Source: a virus. From it: a DNA stretch of 28,450 bases. Each line of letters opens with the position of its first letter. The first letter of the stretch is position 1. The DNA lies in the IMG/VR virus record IMGVR_UViG_3300022929_000145, positions 1-28,450 of that record. The stretch is one strand, 5' to 3'. Under the pieces are notes generated by a model, which was given only the letters and a program-made list of their open reading frames with translations, searched no databases and was not told the DNA's origin. Shown here in pieces: positions 1 to 8,235 of this stretch. Made by a program: the position numbers and the translations under genes.

Positions 1-1
1 A

Positions 2-169
2 GCAATACCTTTGCCGGCTGATAGTACCGGCGATGAATATTATGATTTATTCACAGGTATTCCTAACAATGCGGGATCTGGTGTAACCGGTGATATTGAC
101 TTTACAACAGTAGGTCATAGCAACGGGGACGCTTACTCCATAATCTTGGTATTGACTAAAAACTACTAG
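2..169 (+). CDS. C-terminal end of a virion-type protein (5' truncated)
   Basis: The frame starting at base 2 is open to the left edge and ends at the TAG at 167-169. It encodes the last 55 residues of a protein ending SIILVLTKNY. The piece is polar, rich in Gly, Thr and Asp, and has no motif I recognise. The stop directly abuts the ATG of the next gene at 170, and the genes that follow are structural, so a virion protein is the likely identity. Function cannot be assigned from this fragment. Confidence 0.6.
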   Translation, partial: AIPLPADSTGDEYYDLFTGIPNNAGSGVTGDIDFTTVGHSNGDAYSIILVLTKNY

Positions 170-463
170 ATGGCGACGACCAAAGACGTCACTAGATCTC
201 CTAGCGGTAGGTTATCCTACCGCGGGGAGACTTTTTCTGGTTACAACAAACAAAAACGTACACCAGGCAAAAACAAAAAGTTTGCTGTTTTAGCTAAAAA
301 AGGCGATCAAGTAAAAATAGTACGTTACGGGGATCCGAACTTATCTATAAAAAAGAGTCAACCTAAACGTAGAAAAAGTTTTAGAGCAAGACATAACTGC
401 GATGCGGTACAAAAGAAAAAAGACGTATTCACCGCTGGTTATTGGTCCTGTAAGAATTGGTAA
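170..463 (+). CDS. Small basic marine-phage protein with conserved Cys residues
   Basis: This 97-residue, very lysine/arginine-rich protein contains GYNKQKRTPG near residues 24-33, KKFAVLAKKG at 36-45, RYGDPNLSIKK at 52-62, a KSFRARHNCD motif around residue 69 and a terminal YWSCKNW. The pattern of two Cys and one His near the C-terminus matches a small family I recall in many marine tailed phages within the virion gene cluster. Its role is unknown. The charge suggests contact with nucleic acid, and the two Cys could bind metal, but neither is shown. The ATG abuts the previous stop. Confidence 0.75.
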   Translation: MATTKDVTRSPSGRLSYRGETFSGYNKQKRTPGKNKKFAVLAKKGDQVKIVRYGDPNLSIKKSQPKRRKSFRARHNCDAVQKKKDVFTAGYWSCKNW

Positions 464-469
464 ATAATT

Positions 470-817
470 ATGGCAACTCCAAAAAATGTAGCAAACCCAT
501 CCTTGTATGCAAAAGCCAAAGCAAAAGCTAAAGCTAAGTTTGACGTATATCCGTCTGCTTACGCCAATGCTTATATGGTTAAAGAATATAAAAAAATGGG
601 TGGCAAATATAAAGGTGCTAAAAAAGCAGAAGGCGGTGAAATGAAAAGTTTGAAGCCGATACCGGCAAAAAACAAAGGCTTGCCTAAACTACCTAAAAAG
701 GTAAGAAACAAAATGGGTTTTATGGGCAATGGTGGAGAAGTAATGATGGTCCAGGGCAGAGGTTGTGGAGCTATGATGCAAAGCAAACGCAAAAAGACCA
801 GAGTTCCTAGAAGCTAA
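470..817 (+). CDS. Small basic phage protein with a VYPSAYANAY motif
   Basis: This 115-residue protein starts with a lysine/alanine repeat (AKAKAKAKAK, about residues 14-23). It is followed by FDVYPSAYANAYMVKEYKKMGG, a motif I recall from many phage small structural-cluster proteins, with a Lys/Gly/Met-rich tail. The length is typical of the group and the function is unknown. The stop TAA overlaps the ATG of the next gene (TAATG), so translation is likely coupled. With the genes at 170, 1608 and 1910 it forms a set of highly basic small proteins around one larger structural protein. Confidence 0.7.
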   Translation: MATPKNVANPSLYAKAKAKAKAKFDVYPSAYANAYMVKEYKKMGGKYKGAKKAEGGEMKSLKPIPAKNKGLPKLPKKVRNKMGFMGNGGEVMMVQGRGCGAMMQSKRKKTRVPRS

Positions 818-1611
818 TGTCAAGAGAAGTATCTTCAATATCTCGCGTAGGTACAAGCGAGCCTTTTGATCTTCAAGTAGCAAGAGGTCAAGTAGCTTTT
901 CACGAAACGCAGTTTAAGTTTGGTTTTAATTCAGATATTGATGATTCTTTAGAAACAGTTTGGGCGGAAGGAGGTTTGTACTCGTATCTGTCAGCTGCAT
1001 CGGTTTTAAAAATATCTAGTTCCTCTACCGACGATACCTCAGCTGGTACAGGTGCCAGAACTATTACGATTAGTGGACTAGATGCAAATTACGATGAAAT
1101 CAGCGAGTCCGTTACTCTGAACGGGCAAACAGCGGTAAATACAACACAATCATTCTTGCGTGTGTTACGTTTGATAGTTGACACGGCTGGATCTGGTGGT
1201 CAAAACGCTGGAGTTATATATGCGGGCACAGGAACCGTTACTTCTGGTGTGCCAGCTAATAAATTCGGCACCATAGCCGTTGGTGACAATCAAACGCTTA
1301 TGTGTTTTTGGACAGTTCCTAGAGGATATACAGCTTTTTTATATCAAATAGACATGAGCATGAATACTGAGGTGGCAAACAAATTCGGTACTGTATCTTT
1401 AGTAGCTAGACCAGAAGGCGGAGTTTTTAACGTCAAAGATAAATTCGCTTTATCACAAGACATTATTCATCAAGAGTTTAAGCATCCAATAAAATTTGCA
1501 GAAAAAACCGATTTAGAAGTAAGAGCTATAGCTAGTAGCTCAAACGCAAATCTTGCAGTATCGGCGGGATTAGACATCGTATATATACAAAATAGGCCGT
1601 ATCCAGAATGA
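817..1611 (+). CDS. Probable virion structural protein (264 aa), marine-phage type
   Basis: The protein is acidic to neutral and beta-rich. It has no signal peptide or membrane segment, and is rich in Thr, Ser, Gly and Ala. Segments such as GTGARTITISGLDANYDEI (about 87-105), LNGQTAVNTT and GTGTVTSGVPANKFG are typical of an abundant family of uncharacterised virion proteins in marine phages. I infer a structural role (capsid decoration or tail component) from composition and position. The start overlaps the preceding stop (TAATG), and the end overlaps the next ATG by four bases (ATGA). Confidence 0.7.
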   Translation: MSREVSSISRVGTSEPFDLQVARGQVAFHETQFKFGFNSDIDDSLETVWAEGGLYSYLSAASVLKISSSSTDDTSAGTGARTITISGLDANYDEISESVTLNGQTAVNTTQSFLRVLRLIVDTAGSGGQNAGVIYAGTGTVTSGVPANKFGTIAVGDNQTLMCFWTVPRGYTAFLYQIDMSMNTEVANKFGTVSLVARPEGGVFNVKDKFALSQDIIHQEFKHPIKFAEKTDLEVRAIASSSNANLAVSAGLDIVYIQNRPYPE

Positions 1612-1907
1612 GTTTAACTAAGTGGTTCAAAGAAGATTGGGTTGATATCGGATCTCCGAAAAAAGGCGGTGGATTCGCTAAATGTGGAAGGACCAAGCTG
1701 AAAGCAGATAAAAAAAGAAAATACCCTAAGTGCGTACCGGCTGCTAAAGCTAGACGAATGACTAAATCACAAATAAAATCAGCTGTGAAAAGAAAAAGAG
1801 CTAAGCCTCAAGGTGTTGGTGGCAAACCAACCAATGTAAAAACTTTTGCAGCTAGAGGTGGTATGGTAAGATCAAAACCTAATATGGGTTTATACGGAAG
1901 GAGATAA
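1608..1907 (+). CDS. DUF6321-like small basic protein
   Basis: This 99-residue protein has the core LTKWFKEDWVDIGSPKKGGG (residues 3-22), two Cys in FAKCGR and YPKCVPAAKARRMT, a basic KRKRAKPQG segment and GGKPTNVKTF near residue 71. This matches the small family I remember as DUF6321, which is common in marine viruses (name from memory). Function is unknown. Two Cys separated by about 16 residues in a basic context may be a minimal metal site, but that is speculation. It overlaps the upstream stop by four bases. Confidence 0.7.
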   Translation: MSLTKWFKEDWVDIGSPKKGGGFAKCGRTKLKADKKRKYPKCVPAAKARRMTKSQIKSAVKRKRAKPQGVGGKPTNVKTFAARGGMVRSKPNMGLYGRR

Positions 1908-1909
1908 CT

Positions 1910-2209
1910 ATGAAAGGAACGAAATATAAAGCCGGAGGTGGTTTTATGAAAGGGACCAAAGGTAAGGCTAAAGGTGGCGAAATGAAAGGCACCAAGTACA
2001 TGTCTATGGGTGGTGCTGCACAAGCAGAAATGAAAGCCAATCCAGGTATGAGCAAAATGCCAAGATCTGTTATGTCTGCATTAATGGGCCAAGGCACAAG
2101 AAAAGCCGGTCAAGCTAATGTTTTAAAGAGCAGTAAAATGAGTGCCGGCGGTGGTGCAAATAAAAATGTTAAGTACAGATCTAAGGGCGGAGGCTTGTAC
2201 GGCAAATAA
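1910..2209 (+). CDS. Gly/Lys/Met-rich repeat protein (MKGTK repeats)
   Basis: This 99-residue, highly basic, low-complexity protein begins with three copies of MKGTK (residues 1, 13 and 25) separated by GGG-type linkers. It contains several KxGGG blocks and ends SKGGGLYGK. It has a clear Shine-Dalgarno sequence (AAGGAGAT) eight bases before the ATG. Similar glycine/lysine repeat proteins occur next to structural genes in marine phages and have no known function. It is probably disordered. The compositional bias means homology searches would be unreliable. Confidence 0.65.
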   Translation: MKGTKYKAGGGFMKGTKGKAKGGEMKGTKYMSMGGAAQAEMKANPGMSKMPRSVMSALMGQGTRKAGQANVLKSSKMSAGGGANKNVKYRSKGGGLYGK

Positions 2210-2233
2210 CTAATTACATAGGAGTTAAATTAA

Positions 2234-2923
2234 GTGGCGTATTTAATTTCCAACATTCCTCAGTTTAAATGCTGGGTACGTAAGGAGTTTACGGCTAATC
2301 ATCAAGATTACCATGGAGAATATCTCCATGCTTTGGCGTTTGCTGTAAACACCATTCCAGATAGATCTCTTTCTTTCCAAGTGGTTTTTACCGGATGTGA
2401 GACAGACTTTGAAGATTATCCAGATGAAAACGTACATGGCGGAGCTATGTGGGCCAGGATGCCCATACAAGCGCTTGTAGCGGACGTTCCTCTTGATAGG
2501 TGGCCTACACCTATGGAAGATCATTTAGCTCAACCCTGGGACTGTTTGGCCCACGATCATTCAGTTGTTGTCCTGGACAGAGTGAGTTCATCGCCCTGGA
2601 TATGCAAAATAGGCGGAGAGTTCTATACTGGCAAGTATATGTTTACAGTTGATTACACTGAAAATAGCATCGCAGACGATCCGGCTCAACATAAGCAATC
2701 ACATGTGTTATATTTAACTGACGCTGGAGAGTACACTGGCAATTTTGTAGCTTTACCTAATAATAGGGTTAGAGCAACAAACCCAGCTTTGTGGCGAGTA
2801 GGAGAAGGAGCACCAGACTTTTCTCCTAGTCAATGGGTACATTCAGCAGAAGGACATGAAAGTTATATGGATCCAAATATAACCTTCAACAATTTGTATA
2901 GCGATGGAGTAGAAAAAGACTAA
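2234..2923 (+). CDS. Conserved marine-phage structural-cluster protein (229 aa)
   Basis: The start is GTG, chosen because GGAG lies about ten bases upstream and the protein begins MAYLISNIPQFKCWVRKEF, a recognisable N-terminus in a family that I know only as hypothetical phage proteins. It is aromatic-rich, with a YMFTVDYTENS segment (about 137-147) and LPNNRVRATNPALW (about 175-188). There is no catalytic motif. It sits between the basic small proteins and the tail adaptor genes and overlaps the next ATG by one base. A virion or assembly role is inferred from position only. Confidence 0.65.
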   Translation: MAYLISNIPQFKCWVRKEFTANHQDYHGEYLHALAFAVNTIPDRSLSFQVVFTGCETDFEDYPDENVHGGAMWARMPIQALVADVPLDRWPTPMEDHLAQPWDCLAHDHSVVVLDRVSSSPWICKIGGEFYTGKYMFTVDYTENSIADDPAQHKQSHVLYLTDAGEYTGNFVALPNNRVRATNPALWRVGEGAPDFSPSQWVHSAEGHESYMDPNITFNNLYSDGVEKD

Positions 2924-3618
2924 TGGCAACATCCGGAAGTAAAAATTTTGAGCTAGACGTAGCAGATTATGTAGAAGAGGCCTTTGAACGCTGTGGTTTA
3001 GAAATGCGCACAGGCTATGATCTCAAGTCTGCTAACAGAAGTCTCAATTTGATGTTGGCTGAGTGGGCCAATAGAGGCCTTAACCAATGGACGATTACAG
3101 AAAAGACTGTGACCATGGTTAAAGATACAAAGACTTATGATATTGACAGCACTAATGGGACAGCTCCAATAGATGTCCTGGATGTGTTTATTAGAGAAAC
3201 AGTCAGCTCAGAAACCACAGATATACCAATGACCAGGTTAAGTAGAGCTGAGTATGCACACATAACCACTAAATCGACTACAGGTAAACCTAATCAGTTT
3301 TTTATAAACAAACAACTTACACCGACAATATCAGTTTGGCCAGCTCCAGATAAAAATAGCACCTATACAGTACACATGAACGTACTTACGAGGATGGACG
3401 ATGCAGATGCGGGCGCAAATACATTGGATCTGCCGTTCCGGTTTTACCCTTGTTTGGCAGCTGGCCTCGCATACTACATATCAATGAAGCGAGCACCAGA
3501 AAGAACAAACGCTCTAAAGGCCATTTACGAAGACGAGTTTCAAAGAGCCTTATCACAAGATGAAGACAGAGCATCTTTCAAAGTTTCACCAAGTTTAAGG
3601 AGTTATAACAACGCGTAA
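2923..3618 (+). CDS. Head-tail adaptor/tail accessory protein, P22 gp4-like
   Basis: The 231-residue protein has an N-terminal helical region (DVADYVEEAFERCG and ANRSLNLMLAEWANRGLNQW, residues 12-55), then a beta-rich middle (YDIDSTNG, DVLDVFIRE) and a C-terminal helix ending EDEFQRALSQDEDRAS. This helical start with the LxxMLxxWxxRGLNLW-like motif is typical of the podovirus adaptor called gp4 in P22, which extends the portal and stabilises packaged DNA. The next genes support a tail module. The identification rests on remembered motifs and order. Confidence 0.6.
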   Translation: MATSGSKNFELDVADYVEEAFERCGLEMRTGYDLKSANRSLNLMLAEWANRGLNQWTITEKTVTMVKDTKTYDIDSTNGTAPIDVLDVFIRETVSSETTDIPMTRLSRAEYAHITTKSTTGKPNQFFINKQLTPTISVWPAPDKNSTYTVHMNVLTRMDDADAGANTLDLPFRFYPCLAAGLAYYISMKRAPERTNALKAIYEDEFQRALSQDEDRASFKVSPSLRSYNNA

Positions 3619-3929
3619 TGGCTTTTGCATCTGGTAAATATTCCTACGGGATCTGCGATATAACAGGGTTTAGATATAAGCTCAAAGACATGCGTAAGAC
3701 CTGGGATGGTTTGTTGGTAGGTCCAGATCAGTGGGATGCAAAACATCCACAGCTTATGCCAAAACCAGCTCCCCAGGATCCACAAGCTGTTAAAAATGCA
3801 AGACCAGATGTGGACGACGATAATTCAGTCTTTTTGGTTTATACTAACGTGGGTGATGGCAAACTTGGAGCAGTCTTAGATACATTTTCTATCACATCCG
3901 CAGTAGGCGAGGTTACAGTAACAACATGA
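3618..3929 (+). CDS. Small structural-cluster protein of unknown function
   Basis: This 103-residue protein begins MAFASGKYSYGICDITGFRYKLKDMR. It carries WDGLLVGPDQWDAKHPQL (about 29-46) followed by a Pro-rich MPKPAPQDPQAVKNARPD stretch. I recall the GPxxWxxKHPQL type of sequence from phage tail-region small proteins with no assigned function. The start overlaps the previous stop (TAATG), and the end overlaps the next ATG by four bases, so the three genes from 2923 to 4570 are likely one translationally coupled tail unit. Confidence 0.6.
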   Translation: MAFASGKYSYGICDITGFRYKLKDMRKTWDGLLVGPDQWDAKHPQLMPKPAPQDPQAVKNARPDVDDDNSVFLVYTNVGDGKLGAVLDTFSITSAVGEVTVTT

Positions 3930-4570
3930 GTTTCACATTAGCAACATTAAAAACAGCTATTCAAGATTATCTTGAGGTATCTGAGACGACCTTTACCAAT
4001 CAACTTAACACGTTTATTAAAGAATCAGAGGATAGGATATTCTCTTTTGTTCAGCTCCCGGACCAAAGAAAAAACGTCCAGGGAAACCTGACTTCTGGTA
4101 ATAGATTCTTAGCAACTCCAACAGATTTTTATGCACCTATGAGTTTGGCAATAATTAGTTCAAGCACATACGATTATTTAGATTACAAACATCCCTCGTT
4201 CATAAAAGAATTTTCTCCTGGCACAACTCAGGGAACACCTAAATATTACTCTTTATTTGATGAAACCTCTTTTGAGATCTCACCGATACCAGATTCAAAC
4301 TATACAGTTGAATTACATTATTTAAACAAACCAGGCTCTTTAACAAGTGGTAGTGACAGTGGTACAACAACCTTATCTACAGATTATGCAGATGCGTTGT
4401 TGTACGGAGCTTTAGTGGAAGGAGCAGTCTTCCTCAAAGAACCGCCTGAAATCGTCGCTCAGTTTGAAGGCCGTTTCAAGGAGGCGATAGCTCGTATGAA
4501 AAATATATCAGAAGGTCGTGGCACACGCGACGAATATAGATACGATTCAGTCCGCTCTAGCGTGACTTAA
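3926..4570 (+). CDS. Tail tubular/adaptor protein (T7 gp11- or P22 gp4-type)
   Basis: The 214-residue protein opens with LATLKTAIQDYLEVSETTFTNQLNTFIKESEDRI (about 5-38), the alpha-helical opening common to podovirus adaptor-ring proteins. A beta-rich centre follows (DYKHPSFIKEF, YYSLFDETSFEISPIPDSNYTVELHYL), then a C-terminal helix (FEGRFKEAIARMKNISEGRGTRDEYRYD). It is distinct from the gene at 2923 but similar in layout, so the phage may have two stacked adaptor rings. The role is inferred from architecture and neighbours. Confidence 0.6.
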   Translation: MSFTLATLKTAIQDYLEVSETTFTNQLNTFIKESEDRIFSFVQLPDQRKNVQGNLTSGNRFLATPTDFYAPMSLAIISSSTYDYLDYKHPSFIKEFSPGTTQGTPKYYSLFDETSFEISPIPDSNYTVELHYLNKPGSLTSGSDSGTTTLSTDYADALLYGALVEGAVFLKEPPEIVAQFEGRFKEAIARMKNISEGRGTRDEYRYDSVRSSVT

Positions 4571-5286
4571 TGGTATTAGAACATTTAGAAGGAAAAACAG
4601 TAGCAATAATTGGCCTGGGTGTGTCACAGGTAGATTTTGCAATAGGCTTAGAAAACTCTAGAGAGTGGGATGAAATTTGGTGTATCAACTCGGCTGGTTT
4701 GGTTTATCCAGCTGATAGGATTTTTGCATTAGATCCGGCCAGTCGTTTCTTTGATTCTGACGATGCCGGCAAACAAACCAATGCAATGATTAAACTCATG
4801 TCCACGTCGGACGTGCCTATTTACACTTGCGAAGAAGATCCCAGGATAAAAAACCCTGTGAGATACCCTGTGGAGGAAGTCTGTAACGCTACCAAATGTG
4901 CTTACATGAACACTACAGTAGCTTTTGCTATAGCGTATGCTTTGTATAACAAAGTTGGTCGCATAGATCTATTTGGTATAGATTTTTCATATAAACAAAA
5001 CATGCACTTTGCAGAAGCGGGCAGAGCTTGTGTGGAGTTTTGGATTAGTAAATGTATGAGCGAAGATATTATTGTGGGTATAAGCGGTAGATCTACAGTC
5101 TTAGATTCTAACGTGCCGGCCACGGAAAAACTCTATGGTTTCCATAGACTAGATAAACCATTGGTTGCAGTGCCGCATGAGGGCAAATTTATTATTGGGC
5201 CCTTCGATGAAATCAACGAACAGCTGGAACACTATGGCCTTAAAATTAATGAGGATGTTGTGCCACCAGAACCATATAAGGGGTAA
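4570..5286 (+). CDS. Rossmann-type protein, possibly DUF115/MAF-like
   Basis: This 238-residue protein starts with a strand-loop-helix nucleotide-binding signature, VAIIGLGVSQVDFAIG (residues 11-26, GxGxS loop). It continues with DEIWCINSAG, DRIFALDP, an acidic EEDPRIKNPVRYP segment, and a second Rossmann-like strand RIDLFGIDFSYKQNMHFAEAG (about 131-151). The pattern resembles sugar- or nucleotide-transferring enzymes of the DUF115/motility accessory factor type, also found in phages. It is translated within the tail cluster (TAATG overlap), which is an odd place for an enzyme. Substrate and activity are unknown. Confidence 0.55.
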   Translation: MVLEHLEGKTVAIIGLGVSQVDFAIGLENSREWDEIWCINSAGLVYPADRIFALDPASRFFDSDDAGKQTNAMIKLMSTSDVPIYTCEEDPRIKNPVRYPVEEVCNATKCAYMNTTVAFAIAYALYNKVGRIDLFGIDFSYKQNMHFAEAGRACVEFWISKCMSEDIIVGISGRSTVLDSNVPATEKLYGFHRLDKPLVAVPHEGKFIIGPFDEINEQLEHYGLKINEDVVPPEPYKG

Positions 5287-5288
5287 TT

Positions 5289-5576
5289 ATGAGCGCTAAG
5301 GGAGATTTTGTACTTGGTAATATCGAGGTTCATTCAACACAAAACAAAGGTCACGATCCAGAATTTTGGGCAGCACAAGCCACAAAAAAGATAGTAAGTA
5401 TTTCGGATGGTGCGCCGGAGCATATCAAACAACAAGCGTTAGCTTTTCAAAATCAAGTTTATACTGTAATCTTGTACTCTATAAAGAACGCGATTAAGTC
5501 GCAAAATACGACTTACTCGAATATACTAAGAGAACAAGGCCATGAAGACATGGCTAAAATATTGAAGGAGCTATAA
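5289..5576 (+). CDS. Small helical phage protein (95 aa)
   Basis: The product is mostly alpha-helical, with ATKKIVSISDGAPEHIKQQALAFQNQVYTVILYSIKNAI in the middle (about 31-69) and an LREQGHEDMAKILKEL C-terminus. I recall this small-protein pattern next to tail genes in diverse phages, without a function. It lies two bases after the Rossmann-type gene and overlaps the next gene by one base. The amphipathic helices suggest an oligomer or an assembly chaperone, which is inference only. Confidence 0.6.
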   Translation: MSAKGDFVLGNIEVHSTQNKGHDPEFWAAQATKKIVSISDGAPEHIKQQALAFQNQVYTVILYSIKNAIKSQNTTYSNILREQGHEDMAKILKEL

Positions 5577-6001
5577 TGGCAATTACATCTGCAATATGTA
5601 CGAGCTTCAAACAAGAGTTACTTGTTGAGGGGCATAATCTTACAAATGGTGCTGACAGCATCAAACTAGCGCTTTATACAAGCTCTGCAACTTTGGGAGC
5701 GGGCACAACTGCGTTTACAACTACAGGACAGGCCAGTGGAACTAACTATAGTTCTGGTGGTAGTGCACTAACAAACGTAACGCCAACCACATCTGGTACT
5801 ACCGCAATAGTTGATTTTGCGGATCTCACTTTTGGTACGGCTACGATAACGGCTAGAGGATGCTTACTATACAACTCAACTAACTCTAACAAAGCTATTG
5901 CTGCGATAGATTTTGGTGGTGATAAGACATCAACAGCTGGTGATTTTACGATTGTGTTTCCAGCTGCAACTGCAACTGGAGCCATTATCAGATTGGCTTA
6001 G
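5576..6001 (+). CDS. Beta-rich virion protein (141 aa), decoration/fibre-like
   Basis: The start is supported by GAAGGAGC about six bases upstream. The protein begins MAITSAICTSFKQELLVEGHNL. This is followed by KLALYTSSATLG and many Thr/Ser/Gly residues, with TARGCLLYNSTNSNKAIAAIDFGGDKTSTAGDF (about 93-125), which resembles a widespread phage structural family of about 140 residues. It has no membrane segment. Position between tail genes suggests a virion surface or tail component. The exact role is not known to me. Confidence 0.6.
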   Translation: MAITSAICTSFKQELLVEGHNLTNGADSIKLALYTSSATLGAGTTAFTTTGQASGTNYSSGGSALTNVTPTTSGTTAIVDFADLTFGTATITARGCLLYNSTNSNKAIAAIDFGGDKTSTAGDFTIVFPAATATGAIIRLA

Positions 6002-6016
6002 AGCGCATTAGGATAT

Positions 6017-6029
6017 GTTAGAATCTAAC
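6017..6029 (+). promoter_or_regulatory. Palindrome between Shine-Dalgarno and start codon
   Basis: GTTAGAATCTAAC is a perfect inverted repeat (GTTAG, AAT loop, CTAAC) ending one base before the ATG at 6031. The only Shine-Dalgarno-like sequence, AGGA at 6010-6013, is about 17 bases from the ATG. A short hairpin would bring it closer. Alternatively TAGAAT (6019-6024) could be the -10 box of an internal late promoter. Neither reading is proven. Confidence 0.35.
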
Positions 6030-6030
6030 T

Positions 6031-7923
6031 ATGCCTCTAACCAAACTAAATTTTAAACCCGGAATCAACAAAGAGGAAACCGACTATTCTAACGAAGGTG
6101 GTTGGGTTGACGGCGACAAAGTAAGATTCCGAAAAGGCCGCGTAGAAAAGATAGGCGGATGGGAAAAGTTTTCACCCTCTTCAATCATTGGTTCAGCAAG
6201 AGCCTTGCACTCCTGGATTTCTCTGGGAGGATCCAAATATCTAGGTATTGGAACTACTAACAAATACTATATTGAAGAGGGTGGCACCTATAACGATGTC
6301 ACACCTATACGAGCAACTACAACCAACGTAGCTACCTTTGCGGCCACTAATGGATCATCTACACTTACTGTTACAGATGCAAGTCACGGAGCTGTAACCG
6401 GTGATTTCGTAACCTTTTCTAGTGCTGTGTCGTTAGGAGGTAACGTAACAGCGGCGGTTTTAAACCAAGAATATCAGATTAACCTAGTTACTGGCACTAA
6501 CACATACGAAATAACAGCAAAAGACACTTCTGGATCTACAGTAACCGCCAATGCAAGCGATAGTGGTAATGGTGGATCTGCTACAGATGCGGCATACCAA
6601 ACTAATTCTGGCTTAGACTTTTATGTAGAGTCAACGGGTTGGGGTGTAGGTACATGGGGTGCTGGAGCCTGGGGATCTTCAACAGCACTATCGGACACTA
6701 ACCAGTTACGATTATGGACACACGACAACTTTGGTGAAGATCTTATAATCAATCCTAGAGGTGGTAGTATATTTCGTTGGGTTGAAAACGATGGTTTATC
6801 AACGAGAGCAGTAAAATTATCCGCAGTGTCCGGGGCAAATTTAGTGCCCACAAAAGGATTACAAGTAATAACGTCAGAAACAGACAGGCATCTTATTGTG
6901 CTTGGAGCAGATCCGATTAGCGGTAGCTCAAGAACAGGAAGTATAGATCCCATGTTAGTAGCATTTAGCGATCAAGAAAACGCCTTGGAATTTGAGCCAT
7001 TGAGTACGAATACCGCTGGATCACTGCGGCTGTCCTCTGGTTCATCTATAGTAGGCGGATTGAAGGCTAGACAAGAGGTTCTTATTTGGACAGACACATC
7101 ATTGTATTCCATGAACTTTATCGGCCCACCACTTACTTTTGCAGTCAATCTAATCAATGAAGGTGCTGGATTGCTTGGACCGAAAGCAGCAGTCAATAGT
7201 CCAAAAGGCGTGTTTTTCATGTCCAAAAAAGGATTTTATTTTTACAACGGATCTGTGCAAAAACTACCTTGTTCAGTACAAGACTATGTGTTCTCAGATC
7301 TCGACGAATCGCAAGCCTTCAAGTGTTTCGGTGGTTTGAACGAAGAGTTTTCTGAGGTTTGGTTTTTTTACCCATCATTGACAGACGACGAGAGAGAAAT
7401 AACAAGATATGTTATTTACAACTACGAGGAGAATAGTTGGAGCATAGGATCCTTAGAGCGATACAGTTGGTTAGCAGCTGGTGTTTTGAACAAACCTTTG
7501 GCAGCTGGAGAAGACACGTCTGTTAAATACATATACGAGCATGAAAAAGGATTCAACAACGATACAGGATCTATGGATGGTGTATTTGTGGAATCGGCTG
7601 ATATAGACATAGCAGATGGTGATAACTTCGTATTCTTAAAGCGTATTTTGCCTGACATACTGTTTGTAAATGATTTAGGAACTAGCCAGGATCCAGCAAT
7701 AAACATCGTTGTGAAGCGTAGAGATTTCAGTAATCAAACTTTATCTACGGATTCAACCACTCAAATCACGGCCAGCAGCACTTTTGGTTCTTTAAGATCT
7801 CGTACAAGACAGTTTGTGTTGCGGTTTGAATCGGACGACGATAATACCGAAAGTGATAGAAAGAACTATAAATGGAGGCTAGGAAACACAAGAGTTGAAG
7901 TACAACCATCTGGTAGAAGATAG
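6031..7923 (+). CDS. Tail nozzle/stabilisation protein, P22 gp10-like
   Basis: This 630-residue protein begins with FKPGINKEETDYSNEGGWVDGDKVRFRKGRVEKIGGWEKF (8-47), the typical opening of the podovirus tail protein related to P22 gp10 (packaged DNA stabilisation/nozzle). A long beta-rich body follows, with repeated short beta segments such as HLIVLGADP, QEVLIWTDTSLYSMNF, GVFFMSKKGFYFYNG and EVWFFYPS, as expected for a beta-propeller. Length fits a nozzle protein with an insertion of low-complexity Thr/Ser/Gly near residues 100-190. Assignment is by N-terminal motif and gene order, not by search. Confidence 0.6.
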   Translation: MPLTKLNFKPGINKEETDYSNEGGWVDGDKVRFRKGRVEKIGGWEKFSPSSIIGSARALHSWISLGGSKYLGIGTTNKYYIEEGGTYNDVTPIRATTTNVATFAATNGSSTLTVTDASHGAVTGDFVTFSSAVSLGGNVTAAVLNQEYQINLVTGTNTYEITAKDTSGSTVTANASDSGNGGSATDAAYQTNSGLDFYVESTGWGVGTWGAGAWGSSTALSDTNQLRLWTHDNFGEDLIINPRGGSIFRWVENDGLSTRAVKLSAVSGANLVPTKGLQVITSETDRHLIVLGADPISGSSRTGSIDPMLVAFSDQENALEFEPLSTNTAGSLRLSSGSSIVGGLKARQEVLIWTDTSLYSMNFIGPPLTFAVNLINEGAGLLGPKAAVNSPKGVFFMSKKGFYFYNGSVQKLPCSVQDYVFSDLDESQAFKCFGGLNEEFSEVWFFYPSLTDDEREITRYVIYNYEENSWSIGSLERYSWLAAGVLNKPLAAGEDTSVKYIYEHEKGFNNDTGSMDGVFVESADIDIADGDNFVFLKRILPDILFVNDLGTSQDPAINIVVKRRDFSNQTLSTDSTTQITASSTFGSLRSRTRQFVLRFESDDDNTESDRKNYKWRLGNTRVEVQPSGRR

Positions 7924-8235
7924 ATGAGTAAACTGCTTCAAACAAGACTTCCTATAGCCGAAGGTCAGACTGTTAGCGCAGACACATTTAACCGATTAGT
8001 AAGAATATTAGAGATTAACCTGGGATCTGTAGATCCAGATGCCATACAAGTCTTTAATTCAACGGAGATTAGCGAATTGCAATTTGCTACCGGAGCGATT
8101 ATATTTAACTCTACAACAGAGGTTCACCAAGCGTTTGATGGCACTGAATTTAGGAACCTATACGAACATCAAACTTACTTGACTGGATTGTCTGGTACAA
8201 TGAGTTTAGGAACAGTAACAGTGAGTACACCATGA
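7924..8235 (+). CDS. Small tail-region protein (103 aa)
   Basis: The ATG directly abuts the TAG of the nozzle-like gene. The N-terminal half is helical (ADTFNRLVRILEINLG, about 20-35), and the C-terminal half is Thr/Gly-rich and beta-like, ending GTMSLGTVTVSTP. The position immediately after the nozzle gene is where P22 encodes its tail needle (gp26), but this protein is too short and lacks a long coiled coil, so I do not call it that. The stop overlaps the next start (ATGA). Confidence 0.55.
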   Translation: MSKLLQTRLPIAEGQTVSADTFNRLVRILEINLGSVDPDAIQVFNSTEISELQFATGAIIFNSTTEVHQAFDGTEFRNLYEHQTYLTGLSGTMSLGTVTVSTP

